Source of the DNA: Glomus cerebriforme
Lineage: Eukaryota; Glomeromycota; Glomeromycetes; Glomerales; Glomeraceae
DNA: 64,000 nt
Direction: 5' to 3'
Assembly (NCBI GenBank): GCA_003550305.1
Contig: QKYT01000053.1
Coordinates: forward strand, 248,714 to 312,713
Numbering within the stretch: the stretch's first letter is position 1; every line of letters starts with the position of its first letter. Below the pieces are notes generated by a model. It was not told where the DNA came from and made no database searches. It saw only the letters and a program-made list of their open reading frames with translations. Positions 34,496 through 46,744 of this stretch are shown piece by piece. A program made the translations under genes and the position numbers.

Positions 34496-37413
34496 TTAAC
34501 GTACAGAGGGGCTACCATTATTAGGAGTACCTATACCACTACCAGCTTCACCAACGCCACCGCCATTAGTTTTTCTTTGAGCGATTTTCTTTTTTATATA
34601 ATTTCTAACGTGTTCATGTCCTTCCTCTGTTACACTAAACATTCGCTTCCTTGCATTTGACCAAATTACGTATCCTAAATTTGTTGCATGTTTTAATACC
34701 ATCTCATAATCTCCTTGATTTCGAAATTCTTTATATAAATGACCTATTAAAGACGGGGAAAAGCGTTAAAAAGAATGAACTAATAGAAAAAGTTTATTAT
34801 TAATAAAATTGGACACACATTCAGTTGCTACTAATCTGTTACGTTCCATTTCCCATAATCGAATTTGATCTACAACCGTTGGTGGTAATAAAGGAACTTG
34901 TTTCTTCATTTGGGGATGCGCATGACTTGTTAAGTATGAAATGATCTAAATATATTTTATAAAAAAAAATACACGTCAATATCTTTCTTGCAAAATAAAG
35001 GTCGGGAAACAAATTTTCAGCACCTGATTAGCAGTGATACCATGTTTTAGCGCTTTTCTAACACTATCACGTGTAATCAAAGCATAAACCATATTTGCAA
35101 ATCTGGTTTGGAGTTCACAGAATAATCTCAATACTGAAATTTGTAATTTTGATTCTACAAAAAAAAAAAAAAAAGATTTTTCCTTAACTTGTTAACAAAT
35201 CATCATTCAGAACTTCATTTATAATTTACCTGTGTACGCGTAAAGTTTATAATTAGTTTCAACTATAATAAATCCTTGTTCAGTAGCCCCATCTTCACCA
35301 GTTGTCGTACTTGTACTAGATGATACAGCTGATGATACTACAGCTGAATTGCCAGATGTTAAGGTTGTTGCAAGTCTAGTTGGATAATATCTTGATGACC
35401 CTTTCTAAATTATTAAAGACATTAAAATTGGAAACACTCAAGGAAAAGGTGGGATCATATAATTTTACCTTTCTACGGTATGCCAGACCGAAGTTAGCTA
35501 AATCATCAAGTAATTGTTTTTGAGTTGGAGTTAATGCCTCAACTGAATAATCCTAAACAACAAAAATTAATATAACTTGCGTGACAAAAATAAAATTGAT
35601 CAACAAGATTTTTAGCATACCATTCCTAATTCTAGACTTCCCAACATGAAAAAGAAATTTAATACTTCAACTACATTCATGTGTAACAACTAAATAAAAT
35701 AAAAAAAATAAAATAATACAATTAATAATTTCCAAGAAATTTTTCGAAGAAAATTCTTCGAGGGATGTATTCTACCCTTCTTACCCTTCTTACCCTTCTT
35801 ACCTCATCAGCAATATCCAAATATTGAATTAAAAACGCCCATACTTGAGTATTAACATCTTGTAATAAAAATTGAAATCCTTTATTCGTAATCATAAGTT
35901 GTTTATCTTTCCTATCAAGGAAAATTCAATCGTTAATTTGAAATAAATCTTCTTCAAATTCAAAATTTTTCTCGGTTATTGTTTTACCCTTCTTTCATTA
36001 ATTTAGCTCTAGTAACAACTTTAAGTACAGCAGCACTAGGTTGTCTTGTACTTTCAGTCCCAACCATAAAATGTAAAATTTCTTCCCATTGTTTCATTGC
36101 ATGTCTATCCAAGAATGTGATGTCTGGTTTATCTTTTGCCGGTCTTTCGCATGGTACTCCAAAACTCTGATGATCTCCCCTTAAATTTTAAAATAAATAA
36201 ATATATAAATATAGAATAAATGTTTAAAAGAACTCAAAACAAAACTTAAACGGTCAGAAATATTATTATTTACCCTCCTGTTAAACAATCTTGAAAACGT
36301 TCTCGAAATGAACTGTTCATTTGTATATATCCAGTGCTATCCGTTGTCATTATACTTAATTTTGATAATTTATCTAACGCCTCATCAAATTTACTTTGTA
36401 AGCCAAAAAAAAAGGTAAATTAATCAGTTAATTAGAAATAAAAAGAAGAAATCACAAAAAATAAAATAAAAATCTTACGCTAAAGCAGCTGCTTCATTTT
36501 TCACCCATAATCTTAAATCCGATTGAGTCAAATTAATAGGACTAATTGGTTGTGTGAATAATAATGACATTACAAGTTGTCTTGCCAATGGCGGTAAAAG
36601 TCTTTATTAATAAATTATTAAAGAAATAAATTATGGTAAATTATAGAATTGAGAATTTGATGTAAAGTGATTTAATATGTATAAAACAAATAATAAAAGT
36701 TGGTAACATATTTATTTTTTCAGAAAATAAAATAATTTTATTATTTTTATTAAAGGTACAATTTTTTATTCAATCAATTTCCAAATAGGATATAATTGGG
36801 TAGAGGCAGTGAAGAGAAAAGAGAATAAAAAGAAATAAAGTCAGCAAGAAAAAACTAAGTTTTGACATTGAAATCAAATAAATATCTCCTCTACTCTCAA
36901 CTTATTCAAAGTTCAATGAAAATAACTTTCCTCCAAGAATAAATTATATAATATCCATAAAAAACATGAAAATTTAAATTTTCTCTAAAAAAAATTAACT
37001 ATAAAAGTTTTGGAATATAATTTAATTGAATTAATAGTTCGCACGGCGAGAATTGATACTTACTATTATCGTTGTTGAAGTACAAAGTCTTTTAGTATTA
37101 AGAAATCTATTTTCATTTTTCAAAATATACGTCTGTACAACAACAACGATAATATAATTATATATTCTCTTTTCGATAATCGCGATTAGCTTGTTAATCT
37201 AAGCTAAATTACTTTCAGTTTAAAAATCACTAAACCTTGGTAGATTACTATACTATTCACAAAACTGAACGAAATTTAAAAAAAAACAAAGGCAGACCTG
37301 AAAATAGCCAAACAAGTAGCTGGTTCTCTATAAAGTTGGTCAAGTGTAGGTTTAGGTAAAGCTTCGAGACATTCATAGATGTTTGTTTTAAAATGTGTTA
37401 CCGCTGTTGGCAT
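34496..37413 (-). CDS. TFB2: TFIIH core subunit TFB2 / p52 (GTF2H4)
   Basis: A minus-strand multi-exon gene; start 37413, stop 34496-34498. Exon 1 reads [20 protein letters not shown], matching 'LP...LD.LY..PATCLA.FR' of p52, and exon 2 continues [15 protein letters not shown]. Later exons give [43 protein letters not shown], then [20 protein letters not shown] and WEMERNR. The C-terminal Tfb2 domain ([20 protein letters not shown]) is followed by a Gly/Asn-rich tail of about 25 residues not found in human p52. Role: anchors and stimulates XPB/Ssl2 in TFIIH for transcription initiation and nucleotide excision repair. The first intron (36602-37297, 696 nt) is much longer than all others here. 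Confidence 0.92.
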
Positions 37414-37650
37414 TTTTCGAATTATAGAGACGATTATAAAATTGAGTGAACTTTTATAATAAATGTGAATAATTTGCACTAGTACAAATTCGGTGAAACC
37501 AATTAGCTATTGTATCAGATTACAGTAATAAAATATAATAATTGAGTTAAATAGTGTGATACGTAAATAATAAACCAATAAAAAATTATTAGTTAGATCA
37601 ATATAGGATTTTTATTTATTTGTCACGTAACAATTCTAACTTTTCTCCCT

Positions 37651-38823
37651 TTAATAATTCTTTTTCCTTGAAATTGATTTAGCAATGTCACATAGAGAAG
37701 CTACTAAACCAATAAGCTGAAGTTCACTGTCAGTTCCAGATTTAATGACTAATTCAGCTTTAGCAATTTCCATTAGGTAATCATGATAATAAGCTTCTTC
37801 AATATCCTTTTCGGAAGCAGATTTCATAAGTCTCATCATTATTTGAATAATATCCAAAGCAGCATAACCTTCACCATATAATTTGTTCACAGCATTAAAA
37901 ACATTCTTTACTTCATAACGTATACAACGTTTAAGCATTTCCATTATATATTTAGGATCTGGTACATCACACACTTTGTAAACATTATCTTCATTAATCA
38001 TACCAAATCCTGAATATGTAGATTGAAGGTTATTAATAGCTTGTCTCATATCTCCATCGGCTGTAAATATTATTGCCTGTAAACCTTCAGGAGTGTAATT
38101 AATGTTTTCTTGGTTTATTATATGTAAAAGTCGCTTAGCAATTTCTTCTTGGGATAAAAGTGTAAAAGATAACTTTGTTATTCTGCTCATAATTGCTTCA
38201 TCAATTTTATCTTCATTATTACATGCCAAAGCAAATCTTGTTGTATTAGAATATTGTTCCATGATTGCCCGAAGTGCTTTTTGTGCTGGATCCACCATAC
38301 TATCAACTTCATCCAAGATTACAAATTTTTGTAATCCAAGAGGAAGAGTAACCTTTGTTTGAGCGAACGCCTTAACCTTGTCTCTAATAACACCAACAGA
38401 TCTACATATGGTTCCGTGCAGCAAAGAAGTATTTAAACAAAAAGAAAAAGACGTCAAAATACATTATGCTAATTGTTACCTTTCATCGGAAGCATTAAGT
38501 TCCAAAATAGCTTTTTTAGCCAACTCTTTTCCATATAATTCATTAGCAAGACAAACAATACTACTAGTTTTACCAGTACCAGGAGGTCCCGATAATAAGA
38601 AATTTGGTATATTTCCGTTTTTAGAAACACTCTTCAATACATTTATCGAAGGTTCATTTCCAACTATATCATCAAACGTAGCTGGACGATATTTTTGGAG
38701 CCTATTTACCGTACACAAAGTCAAAAGAATTTCTCTTTTAATTAAAAAAAAACGCGTTCTTTACACAATACATTACCATGGAAGATTTGTTATTGCTACG
38801 TTAGCACTTGAAAAAGTAAACAT
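37651..38823 (-). CDS. Replication factor C small subunit, RFC2 (yeast Rfc4) type, diverged
   Basis: Three exons: 38823-38777, 38701-38480, 38401-37651; about 339 aa. The start is fixed by the splice that restores LPWLQKYRP (family: PWVEKYRP). Walker A is GPPGTGKTSS. The box 'ELNASDER' is followed by VIRDKVKAFAQTKVTLP; Walker B is ILDEVDSM (usual DEAD), then TTRFALACNNEDKI. The SRC box of the clamp loader is SRI (IMSRITKLSF): the arginine finger is kept but the Cys is lost. C-terminal blocks ADGDMRQAINNLQSTYSGFG and VYKVCDVPDP are closest to human RFC2. Role: clamp-loader ATPase that opens PCNA. The altered DEVD and SRI leave open that this is a diverged paralogue rather than the only RFC2. 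Confidence 0.82.
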
Positions 38824-39487
38824 TTTCTCGTGTAAAACTCTTTATGAACTTAGTCTTGTGAGTTTAAGCGATACTGATTACTGAGTAGCCTTGTGCAGAT
38901 CATTAAATATTGTTTTTTCAATCACGCGCATGTTTTATTTTTCTGCAATAGATTTTGCATTTAGCATGAAATTTATCGATTTTGTTGTTTTTGTTGTTTA
39001 TACCACTCATAATTTCTCAGCCAAATCTTATTAAAATAAGAGTATAACTGAAATCTCCTTTTTTTTTATAATAAATTACAATAATTCAAATTTACGAGTA
39101 ACTACTAATAATAAATATAAAATGTAGAAATTCAAACCATTTTTTAATCCTCTAAAGTTCTCGGTTTCAACAGAATTAAAGTAAAAAAAAAAATAGTATA
39201 ACAGAAAAATATAAAAATTTCTTTGGTCGAACCAAACGATGACAGGTCACGTTGTTCCAATAAAATTTGTGACCAAAAATGCTGATCGAGCATTCGAGCA
39301 GCTCTATCGGTCTCAGCGAAATAAAAAATTTGGGCCACAATAAATACTTACAGTACTCCCCCGTTAAACAAATATATATATTTTTTCTAATTTTTCTAAA
39401 TATAATAAAGTGCAACAAACAGTAAGAACACTAACAGTAAGCCAAAAGTTTGGGCGAGTATCCTCCTGAACCGAAAACATTATCGAG

Positions 39488-39772
39488 ATGGACCAAATCA
39501 TAAGTTACTTAAGTGCCATTTTTGGATGGCCTCAAGAACATAATCGCAGTAACTTTAGGTTTAACTTTTATGGGATAGAATTTGAATTTCAAACTAGTGA
39601 TGGTACTTTTCAAATATTTATAATTTCTGTATCAATATTCCTTATGTTTGTAATATATAATGGTGAAAGAATTCTTAATAATCGGCGACCATCATCTGAA
39701 CCAACTGAACCAACATCAACTGGACCAACATCACCAGCTTCTGAACAAGATGGGAAAAGGCGGCGGCCGTAA
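39488..39772 (+). CDS. Small single-pass membrane protein, 94 aa, unknown
   Basis: A single-exon ORF starting ATG GAC CAA just after a short 5' leader. Residues about 41-58 form one transmembrane helix (FQIFIISVSIFLMFVIY), followed by a basic stop-transfer segment (NNRRP). A Ser/Thr/Pro-rich tail (EPTEPTSTGPTSPASEQ) ends in GKRRRP. No cleavable signal peptide is obvious. I do not recognise a family. The layout fits a tail-exposed ER or mitochondrial outer membrane protein. It is divergent from the RFC gene (about 660 bp between starts). Confidence 0.5.
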   Translation: MDQIISYLSAIFGWPQEHNRSNFRFNFYGIEFEFQTSDGTFQIFIISVSIFLMFVIYNGERILNNRRPSSEPTEPTSTGPTSPASEQDGKRRRP

Positions 39773-40500
39773 AACAAGTTTTCTATATTTTAATATTGAA
39801 TTCGATAGTTTTTGGCCGAAATTTACATTTTACTAAATAAATTTATGTATACATTTATAGCATTCATTAAATGTACTATAACAGATATGAGTCAATTTTA
39901 TGCTAATAAACAAATATAAAATATGTTAAAAGCCATCAGCCATATATCAATAATAATATGTCACTAATAAAACTAATATATTTATAAAAGAATACGTATG
40001 TGCGAAATAACTCTCTAATATTGTAAAGTGCTAGAGGATGCCATCAGTTTTAACAAACCTGAATTGGAACTTTTAAAAATAATTAAATTGTGAATAATTC
40101 TGAAATCTGCGGCAAAGATGATAAAATTAATTGTTATATATTAAAGTCAAAAATAGCATTCAAAACGTCTTCTGGACTCTAAGCAAACTTGCAGAGCAGT
40201 ATAAAAAATGCTTATAATATAATTTAAAAGCTCTGTATTTAAAATTTCTAACTGCTGTGCCACATAAGGCCCATTCCAATTTAATTATCCTCCCTCTTCC
40301 TAATTTAGACAATTTTTTAAGTGGTCAAGAAATGCATCATATGATAATTCTGGCCATGTTTTTAATCCCTCCCAGGTTGTATTACGTTAAACATAGTAAT
40401 TAAGTTAGATTTCGCTGTAAAACGTAAAATCTTTCTTTTCACCAATATAATTTTTCCTATAATTTTTTCGCATGTTTTTTTATTAAAAACATTTTTTAAA
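39773..40500. other. AT-rich spacer before the hAT remnant
   Basis: No gene seen. A piece at about 40185-40230 ('cttgcagagca' then 'aaaaaatgcttataatata') resembles the inner part of the dispersed repeat at 840-900. Confidence 0.4.
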
Positions 40501-40519
40501 ACACAACTTTTCCCATAGT

Positions 40520-42720
40520 TTTTGTGTGATTGTTACATTTTTTCTTTAATGCATGATGAAAATACATATTTTTATTTGACAACTCCTATTATACATTCTC
40601 CTTTATCTTATAATGTTACAATTACAGCTCCATTTTATAATTCTAGGAACAAAAAAAAATTTTATATGAAGTTTATTGAAAGCCAAAATTTTGTGTTATG
40701 CTTCAAATCAGAGACGATAATTTTCTGCTTTAAGCAGAAAGCTGCAGATTTGTCTGAAATCGCAGATATTACTAAGGAACGGTGAACCGTTATTGAGTCC
40801 AGAGTAAGAGAGTTTTGATTATTGAACACATGATGAATAAGTGCTTACTTTATTGAGATCATTGCATAATAGGAACCAATAATCTATCGACTCAAAAATT
40901 GAGCAGGCGGACAAATGTACACTGTTCCTAAAAATATATAGTCTTACGCTAATGCTCCGGACTAAAAAAATTTAATCACTTTTAGCAGATTTTAGAAATT
41001 TTGATTGTATTATATTTTTCGGCCAATTAAATTTACTGATTATTATATATACTTAATCAGCTGGTCATTTTAAAGTTGATGATAGAATTTTACTTTGTAT
41101 ATATGAGAAAAAGTCAACTGTTGATGACCATGTTCATGGTCCTGTTCATTGTGCAAAAAAAAATAGCATATAAAAACCAATAAAAAACTAATGAAAAAAG
41201 GCAATAAAAAACAATTGCTTTAACACTCTCTATTGCTAATAGTAAAAAAGAATTAATGGAAAATTTAATTAATGCTTTTGTTATAGCTAATATACTTTTA
41301 TAAAAGATAAATTCTCTTCTTTCTTTTCTTTAAAAATATATTAAAAACAAGAGAAATCTATTCCTTAAGCACCTACATTATGCCAATTATATTTACTTTA
41401 GATCTTTAAAAACCACCTTACATAACTTAAATTTTTATTTGAAAACAAACTATTGGCAATTATTATAGATGACAAATACTAAATTAGTCTTCGTAAATTT
41501 TTTAATTCAAGTTAACAATTCAACAATAGGATCATTATTATCATTCTTATAATTTTAATATTCCTTTCTCTCTTTCTTACTTATTTCTTTCTAATTCAGC
41601 ATCTTATATAAAAAAGTGTTTTTATAAAGTATTAAAATCTGTTATACCTCAACTGATTCATGTTCCTTATTATACACATATCATATTAAATTTAATAGGA
41701 TAAGTAAATTAATTTATTATAACTTTTAATTAGCATTATTTATTAATATTATACAAATATTTAGCAAAACATGGCAGAAATTAGATTCATTTAAAAATCC
41801 AAAAGACTTTTTAGCTAAAGTAAAAGATTGTTTTATTCACAATCTAGATATAAATACTTAATACATTTATACCTTTATAATGTATCTTTTTCTTGAAAAT
41901 TCCTCTTCCTATTTCTACATATTGGAATTTATGATTTAAAATAGTTAATTATATAAAAACATATTTATCTTATTGGAATTCCTTTTTCAAAATGAATTAG
42001 CTTATAATCTAATAAATGCAACATTTAAAAAAATTTCAAACCTTCTTTCTGATCCTTTTGAATTTGATATTATTTTAATTTATATTTATTTTATTTCTAT
42101 ATATGCAAAACAGGTTATACAAGATACTAATTTTTTTCAGAAACAAAATAAGACTGTATTTTCTTTTGTAAAGGAACATCTTAATTATCTTTCTGCATTT
42201 TTAAAAAGCAACTGTAATTCTTAAAATTTTAGTATACTACAATTACTTTGCATCATTTTAATCCAACACTATTTTTCATTTAGCTTTTCAAGTTGTTCAA
42301 AGCAAATTTAATGATAATATTCTTTCACATCCTGTACATCTACTTTTTCAAGTTGCATAAGTTTTTGATCCTAAATATATCTCACTTGGTCCTTTAAAAA
42401 AAAAAAATTTATATTAATATAGCATTATTAAAGAATTAGCATATTCTTTTGATGAATTACTTTGTGAATGGTCAATTTATTGTAGAATGCAATTGGAAAA
42501 TTTATAAAAAGAAATTAATTTGAATGAATCTTCAAGATAAATTACCAATTCTTTCAAAAATTGCACTTGATTATATTTGGTTTCCTATATCTAGTTGTAG
42601 TGTAGAACAAAGTTTTTTGATTTATACAGTAATAATATTTTAGATAAAAAAATTGAACATAATGTATTATTTTAATGGCAATTAAATAAATTTTTTTTAA
42701 TAAAATTTGGTTTTAATATA
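40520..42720 (+). pseudogene. hAT-family transposase remnant (plus strand)
   Basis: Scattered plus-strand coding traces with frameshifts. The clearest is at about 42540-42680: LPILSKIALDYIWFPISS, then CSVEQSFLIYT and 'LDKKIEHN', which is the C-terminal hAT dimerisation motif ('A.DYL.IP.SS..VER.FS'). Upstream traces include a short 'PYYTHI.LNLIG'-like block (about 41660) and WQKLDSFKNPKDFLAKVKD (about 41775). No intact open frame. A motif of about 42 bp with 'aaaattttgtgtta.gctt' occurs both at 40684 and 42838, flanking the remnant. Confidence 0.65.
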
Positions 42721-43121
42721 GTAGAAATAAGCAGAAATACAAATAAAATAAATAAAATAAGCAGAATATGTGCAGAAATAAATATTTTAAAGCCGCAGAA
42801 GCAGAGCAGATCATAGGGTATCTATCAAGAAATATATCAAAATTTTGTGTTACGCTTAAATCTATCAGAGGAAATTTTGCACGTTTTGTCGAAATTATCA
42901 TTCACGTGAAATTAAGTTACGAACACTCTAAAGTCTAAACTAAAATCTACACGCTATATAAAACAAAAAAAACACCTTATTCATTCATAAAGGACATTAT
43001 TTTTCAGATTATAAACTTGGTTAATATTGGTCTATACAATACAAAAAACATTATTGAGTGAAGAACGTTCATTATAATTGAGTGCTAACATTATTCATAT
43101 GCACGGTCTTTTCGCGTAATA

Positions 43122-46100
43122 ATGGCTCCAAAATCGCGACCGGACCGCCCATTTTGTGCATGTGGTAAACCTGTTCGCCTATGTTGTTTTGTGAAGAAGA
43201 ATCACCCAAGACACCGAGACCGATATTGGGGTTGTCCAGAGAGATCATGTGAACATTTTGAGTGGGTGGATCCATGCCCAGAAAAAACGATAAGCTCACA
43301 GAACGTACATTCGAATTCCTTTACCAAAAAACAAAATAATATACTACGTTCTCGGGAGGGCATGTCAGTTCCAAATCAAAGTGGCCAGAAACAATGTAAG
43401 AACGAAGTGTACGCTTTGGAAAGCTTACGGACTTTACTTTGTAATATTTACATGTAACTTCACATTTAGGTGATCCTACATCATCGTCTTCCCGAAATAC
43501 GGTTTCGAATTCTCGTGCCACGTCAACTCAGGCCGAAAGCATCATCGAAAAACTTTATAGCGCGTCACTTTCAAATGGAGAGGTTGGAAAAAATTATATT
43601 TATCCTATAAAAGTGATGTTTTGTGTGGATGATGATGAACATTTTATAGTAAGAGGATATCATCATATCCTCTTAGAATATTGGAAATCTCTACGAGGTG
43701 CTAGTTACGACAAGACTAAGAAGGGGTGGATAATCCCTATGTCAGAATACGAAAATACTGTCAAAGAATTAAAAATGTGCAAAAAAATACCCATGGAAAT
43801 TACGGAAATTTCTGTATATGTAGAAAAAGCCGTCAAATTTAGGGCTGCAAAACCTCGCATTGAAGAACATGAAATTAAAGAAAAAATTGGAAGCCTCTGG
43901 GAAGCGTTGCTACCTCATCAAAAAGAAGGAGTAAAAGAAGCTATTGTTCGAGATGGACGAGTTTTACTCGGTGACGACATGGGCCTTGGAAAAACAATCC
44001 AGGCCCTTGCCATCGCAGAATATTACAAAAACGATGGCAAAGTTCTGGTCGTATGCCCTGCCTCAGTTGCCGGGAACTGGGAAGGTGAGATCAAAAAATG
44101 GTTGGGAGCAAAAGATAAGGAAATTTGGCTCGTAAAAAGCGGAAAGGAGGTGAATCAAGATCAAGCGCGATATACAATTGTCTCCTACGAATTAGCGAAA
44201 AGGCGTGAAGGTTGGGTAGGGCGCTTCCAAATCGTGATTGCTGATGAATCGCACTACCTCAAGGATCGCCTATCAGAACGAACGAAGAAGCTTACTCCTC
44301 TCATGAAAAAGACAAAAAGGGCAATCCTTCTTTCAGGTACACCGGCAGAATCGAGACCAGCTGAACTTTTTGCTCAGATTAACATTGTTGCTCCGGCGCT
44401 GTTTTCGAGTTACGACGTGTATATAAAGCGATTCTGCGGTGGAGAAAAGAAGCTGAGTAAAGATGGAAAGGAATATATTGATACAAAAGGAGCGATAAAC
44501 ACAGAAGAACTTCACTGGCTTCTAAACTCGACTGTTTTGATTCGAAGGAAGAAAGAAGATGTAAATTTAGGCTTACCGTCAAAGACTCGGCAGATAATTT
44601 ATGTTGAGATCCCCGCAACTTCCAAAAGGGAATTGAAGGAAATGAAAACAAAAGCAAAGGATGAGAAACGGTGCAATTTCTTGAAGATGTATGAAGAGTC
44701 AGGTAGAGCAAAGATTCCAGCCATTCAAGACTATCTCCTTAGTCTTAAAGATGACAATAAAAAGTATATCGTCTTTGGCCACCATAAAGACGTAATTGAT
44801 CAGATTTGCTATGCCTTGCGTAAAGAACAAAGTAGATTTATAAGGATAGACGGTCAAACCGATGTTAAATTAAGACAAGACTTTGTTGACAAGTTTCAAA
44901 ATGAAAGAGAAATCAAGTTCGCGGTTTTGTCTCTTACTGCAGCGAGTACTGGCTTGAATCTTCAAGCTGCCGATGGAGTTATATTTGCAGAACTAAGCTG
45001 GAACCCGTCAACAATTGCACAAGGAGAAAATCGAGCACACCGTATCGGAAGAATTGGCGACGTAGAAATCAAGTATATCCTCTCAAAAGATACCTTGGAT
45101 TTGGTCCAATGGCAAATGTTAAAGAGAAAATCGAAAGTACTTGGCATAATATTTGATAATGAAGATAATATTCCCTTGGATAAAATAAACGAGGAAGACT
45201 ATTGGATGTTTGAAACACTTGGCAAAGAAATAGCAAATCAGTGCAGTAATGAGCTTAATGTTCAAGACATCAATATGAAATCTATTACACACCCCACAGT
45301 TATTGCATTGGACGATAATAAAGAAATAATGGAAGCTCAAGAGACTACTGCTAAGAAAGCCGATAATAATTGCGACAAGGATCACGTGAAATCTTGTACT
45401 ATTTTCGATAAGATGGCCGATAATCTCAACTGGGATTTCGATATTGCAAATCCTACATTGAACGATAAGAAAGAAACGATGGTCGCAAATCTAGTAGAAG
45501 TTCCCACTATTTTTGATATGATGGCTGATAATCTCGACTGGGATTTCGACAAGAATTTAGATCTAAATTTTGACACTTTAGCGAACGGTGGTAAAGTTTC
45601 TATGAATGCAAATCCAATAGAAGATCCCGGGATTAACATTGAGAATGATAATAATAATATTATACTAAATGAAGGCATGGTTGTAGATTCAATGGAACTT
45701 TTCAAAGATCATTCAATTATAACTATATCAGATGATGATGAAAAGGTTGAAAATGTGGCCAAAGACAGAGAATTGACTTTGATGTCAAATACTGTTATTG
45801 ATTCTACTGTTAATATTAATGGAGTGGAGTTTAATGGTAGTAGTAACAAACCTTATAAATATCCCGCAATAAATATTTTCGGACAAAATTATAAGAATGA
45901 ATTAGTCAGTTTTTTCAATCAAAGATACAGCGCTGGCCCCAGTTCGAATGAGACTTCAACACATCAGGGTGTTTCAAACGTTTTATGTTTTACAAATGAA
46001 CTTGTAAATGGAGCATTTGATTCACGAAGAAGTTTATCAGGTTTACAGAATAAATGTAATGCTGATGTGAAAGATCAAGAATATGATGAACTTTGCCCTC

Positions 46101-46492
46101 GAAGAAACTTATTAGGATCAAAAAATAAACGTAAGGTCGACGTTTACATAGAAGAACACCATGAATCTGATAGAGGCTCGAAGAAAATTCCTCTTGAAAC
46201 AAATAAAGAGGCAAATACTTATGTTTGCCCGACAAGACGAAGACCTGCATTAGCAGCTCAAGTTACTGATATTCAAACAGTGTCGCAAACTAACATCGTC
46301 TGGGAAAGCCAAATACCTAAATTAGAAGCTCAAACATTGGCACCGACGATTAACTTACCTAGAACTGATCATGAAGATAAACAACAAAATCAAGAAGGGC
46401 GCACGAAGAAATGCCATCGCGATAGAAGAGGCAAATCAAAATGCGTTACGGTCGATATTAATCGTGTTCCTACATGTTTGTGTTCTTCATAA
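43122..46492 (+). CDS. GRF zinc-finger / HARP-like / SNF2 helicase (SMARCAL1-ZRANB3 type)
   Basis: Two exons, 43122-43395 and 43470-46492, 1098 aa. The first exon holds a GRF zinc finger (about residues 8-45: CACGKPVRL...YWGCPE...CEHFEWVDP). After a Ser-rich linker, residues about 142-196 resemble a HARP domain (GYHHILLEYWKSLRGASYDK, GWIIPMSEY). SNF2 ATPase: motif I DDMGLGKT (260-267), motif II DESH (350), motif III SGTPAESRP, motif V TAASTGLNLQAAD, motif VI QGENRAHRIGR (609-619). From about 660 the tail is disordered and built from repeats. SMARCAL1 and ZRANB3 anneal RPA-coated or forked DNA to restart replication forks; a similar role is inferred. The long single exon and slightly richer GC than neighbours stand out. 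Confidence 0.88.
45398..45550 (+). repeat. In-gene duplication of a 15-residue motif
   Basis: Residues 735-749 (TIFDKMADNLNWDFD) and 771-785 (TIFDMMADNLDWDFD) are near-identical, 36 residues apart. A short hydrophobic/aromatic motif in a disordered tail is typical of a peptide ligand for a partner protein. Confidence 0.85.
46025..46172 (+). repeat. In-gene tandem duplication, 25-residue period
   Basis: Starting at 46025 and 46100 the tail repeats RRSLSGLQNKCNADV.. and RRNLLGSKNKRKVDV.., each followed by an acidic stretch (EYDEL, EEHHE). A weaker third copy may begin at TRRRPALAAQ (about 46230). Confidence 0.7.
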
Positions 46493-46740
46493 AACTATGA
46501 TTATATTTTACTTCGATAATTGATTAATTTATTTCTTTAATTTAGTGATTTTTAAGGTCCAAAGTTTATAAAGTGTAACAATTGATTTGGTTATCATAAT
46601 GTTTAATTGGTAGTTTAATATATAAATTTATAATTTGTCGTAATTCTAAAATCTGTTTTCCAATTAAGTTAAGTATAACTTATTAAATAATTGATAAATT
46701 TTGAATTATGTATATATGCTATTATGTTTTCAAATTTTTA
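46493..46740. other. Spacer downstream of the SNF2 gene
   Basis: AT-rich, no gene or repeat end recognised. Confidence 0.5.
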
Positions 46741-46744
46741 TTTT

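Noticed and set aside
38378..38884. 168-codon plus-strand frame
   Set aside because: Antisense to the conserved RFC exons; contains the complement of Walker A and intron sequence.
39144..39418. Overlapping minus-strand frames upstream of the small membrane protein gene
   Set aside because: Two frames of equal weak quality, no splice or family support; treated as promoter/leader sequence.
42684..42880. LTR or target duplication from the similar 42-bp stretches flanking the hAT remnant
   Set aside because: Too long for a hAT target duplication (8 bp) and only partly identical; left as an observation inside the hAT entry.
44379..44711. Minus-strand frames across the SNF2 gene
   Set aside because: Shadows of the helicase coding sequence, which has clear motifs on the plus strand.
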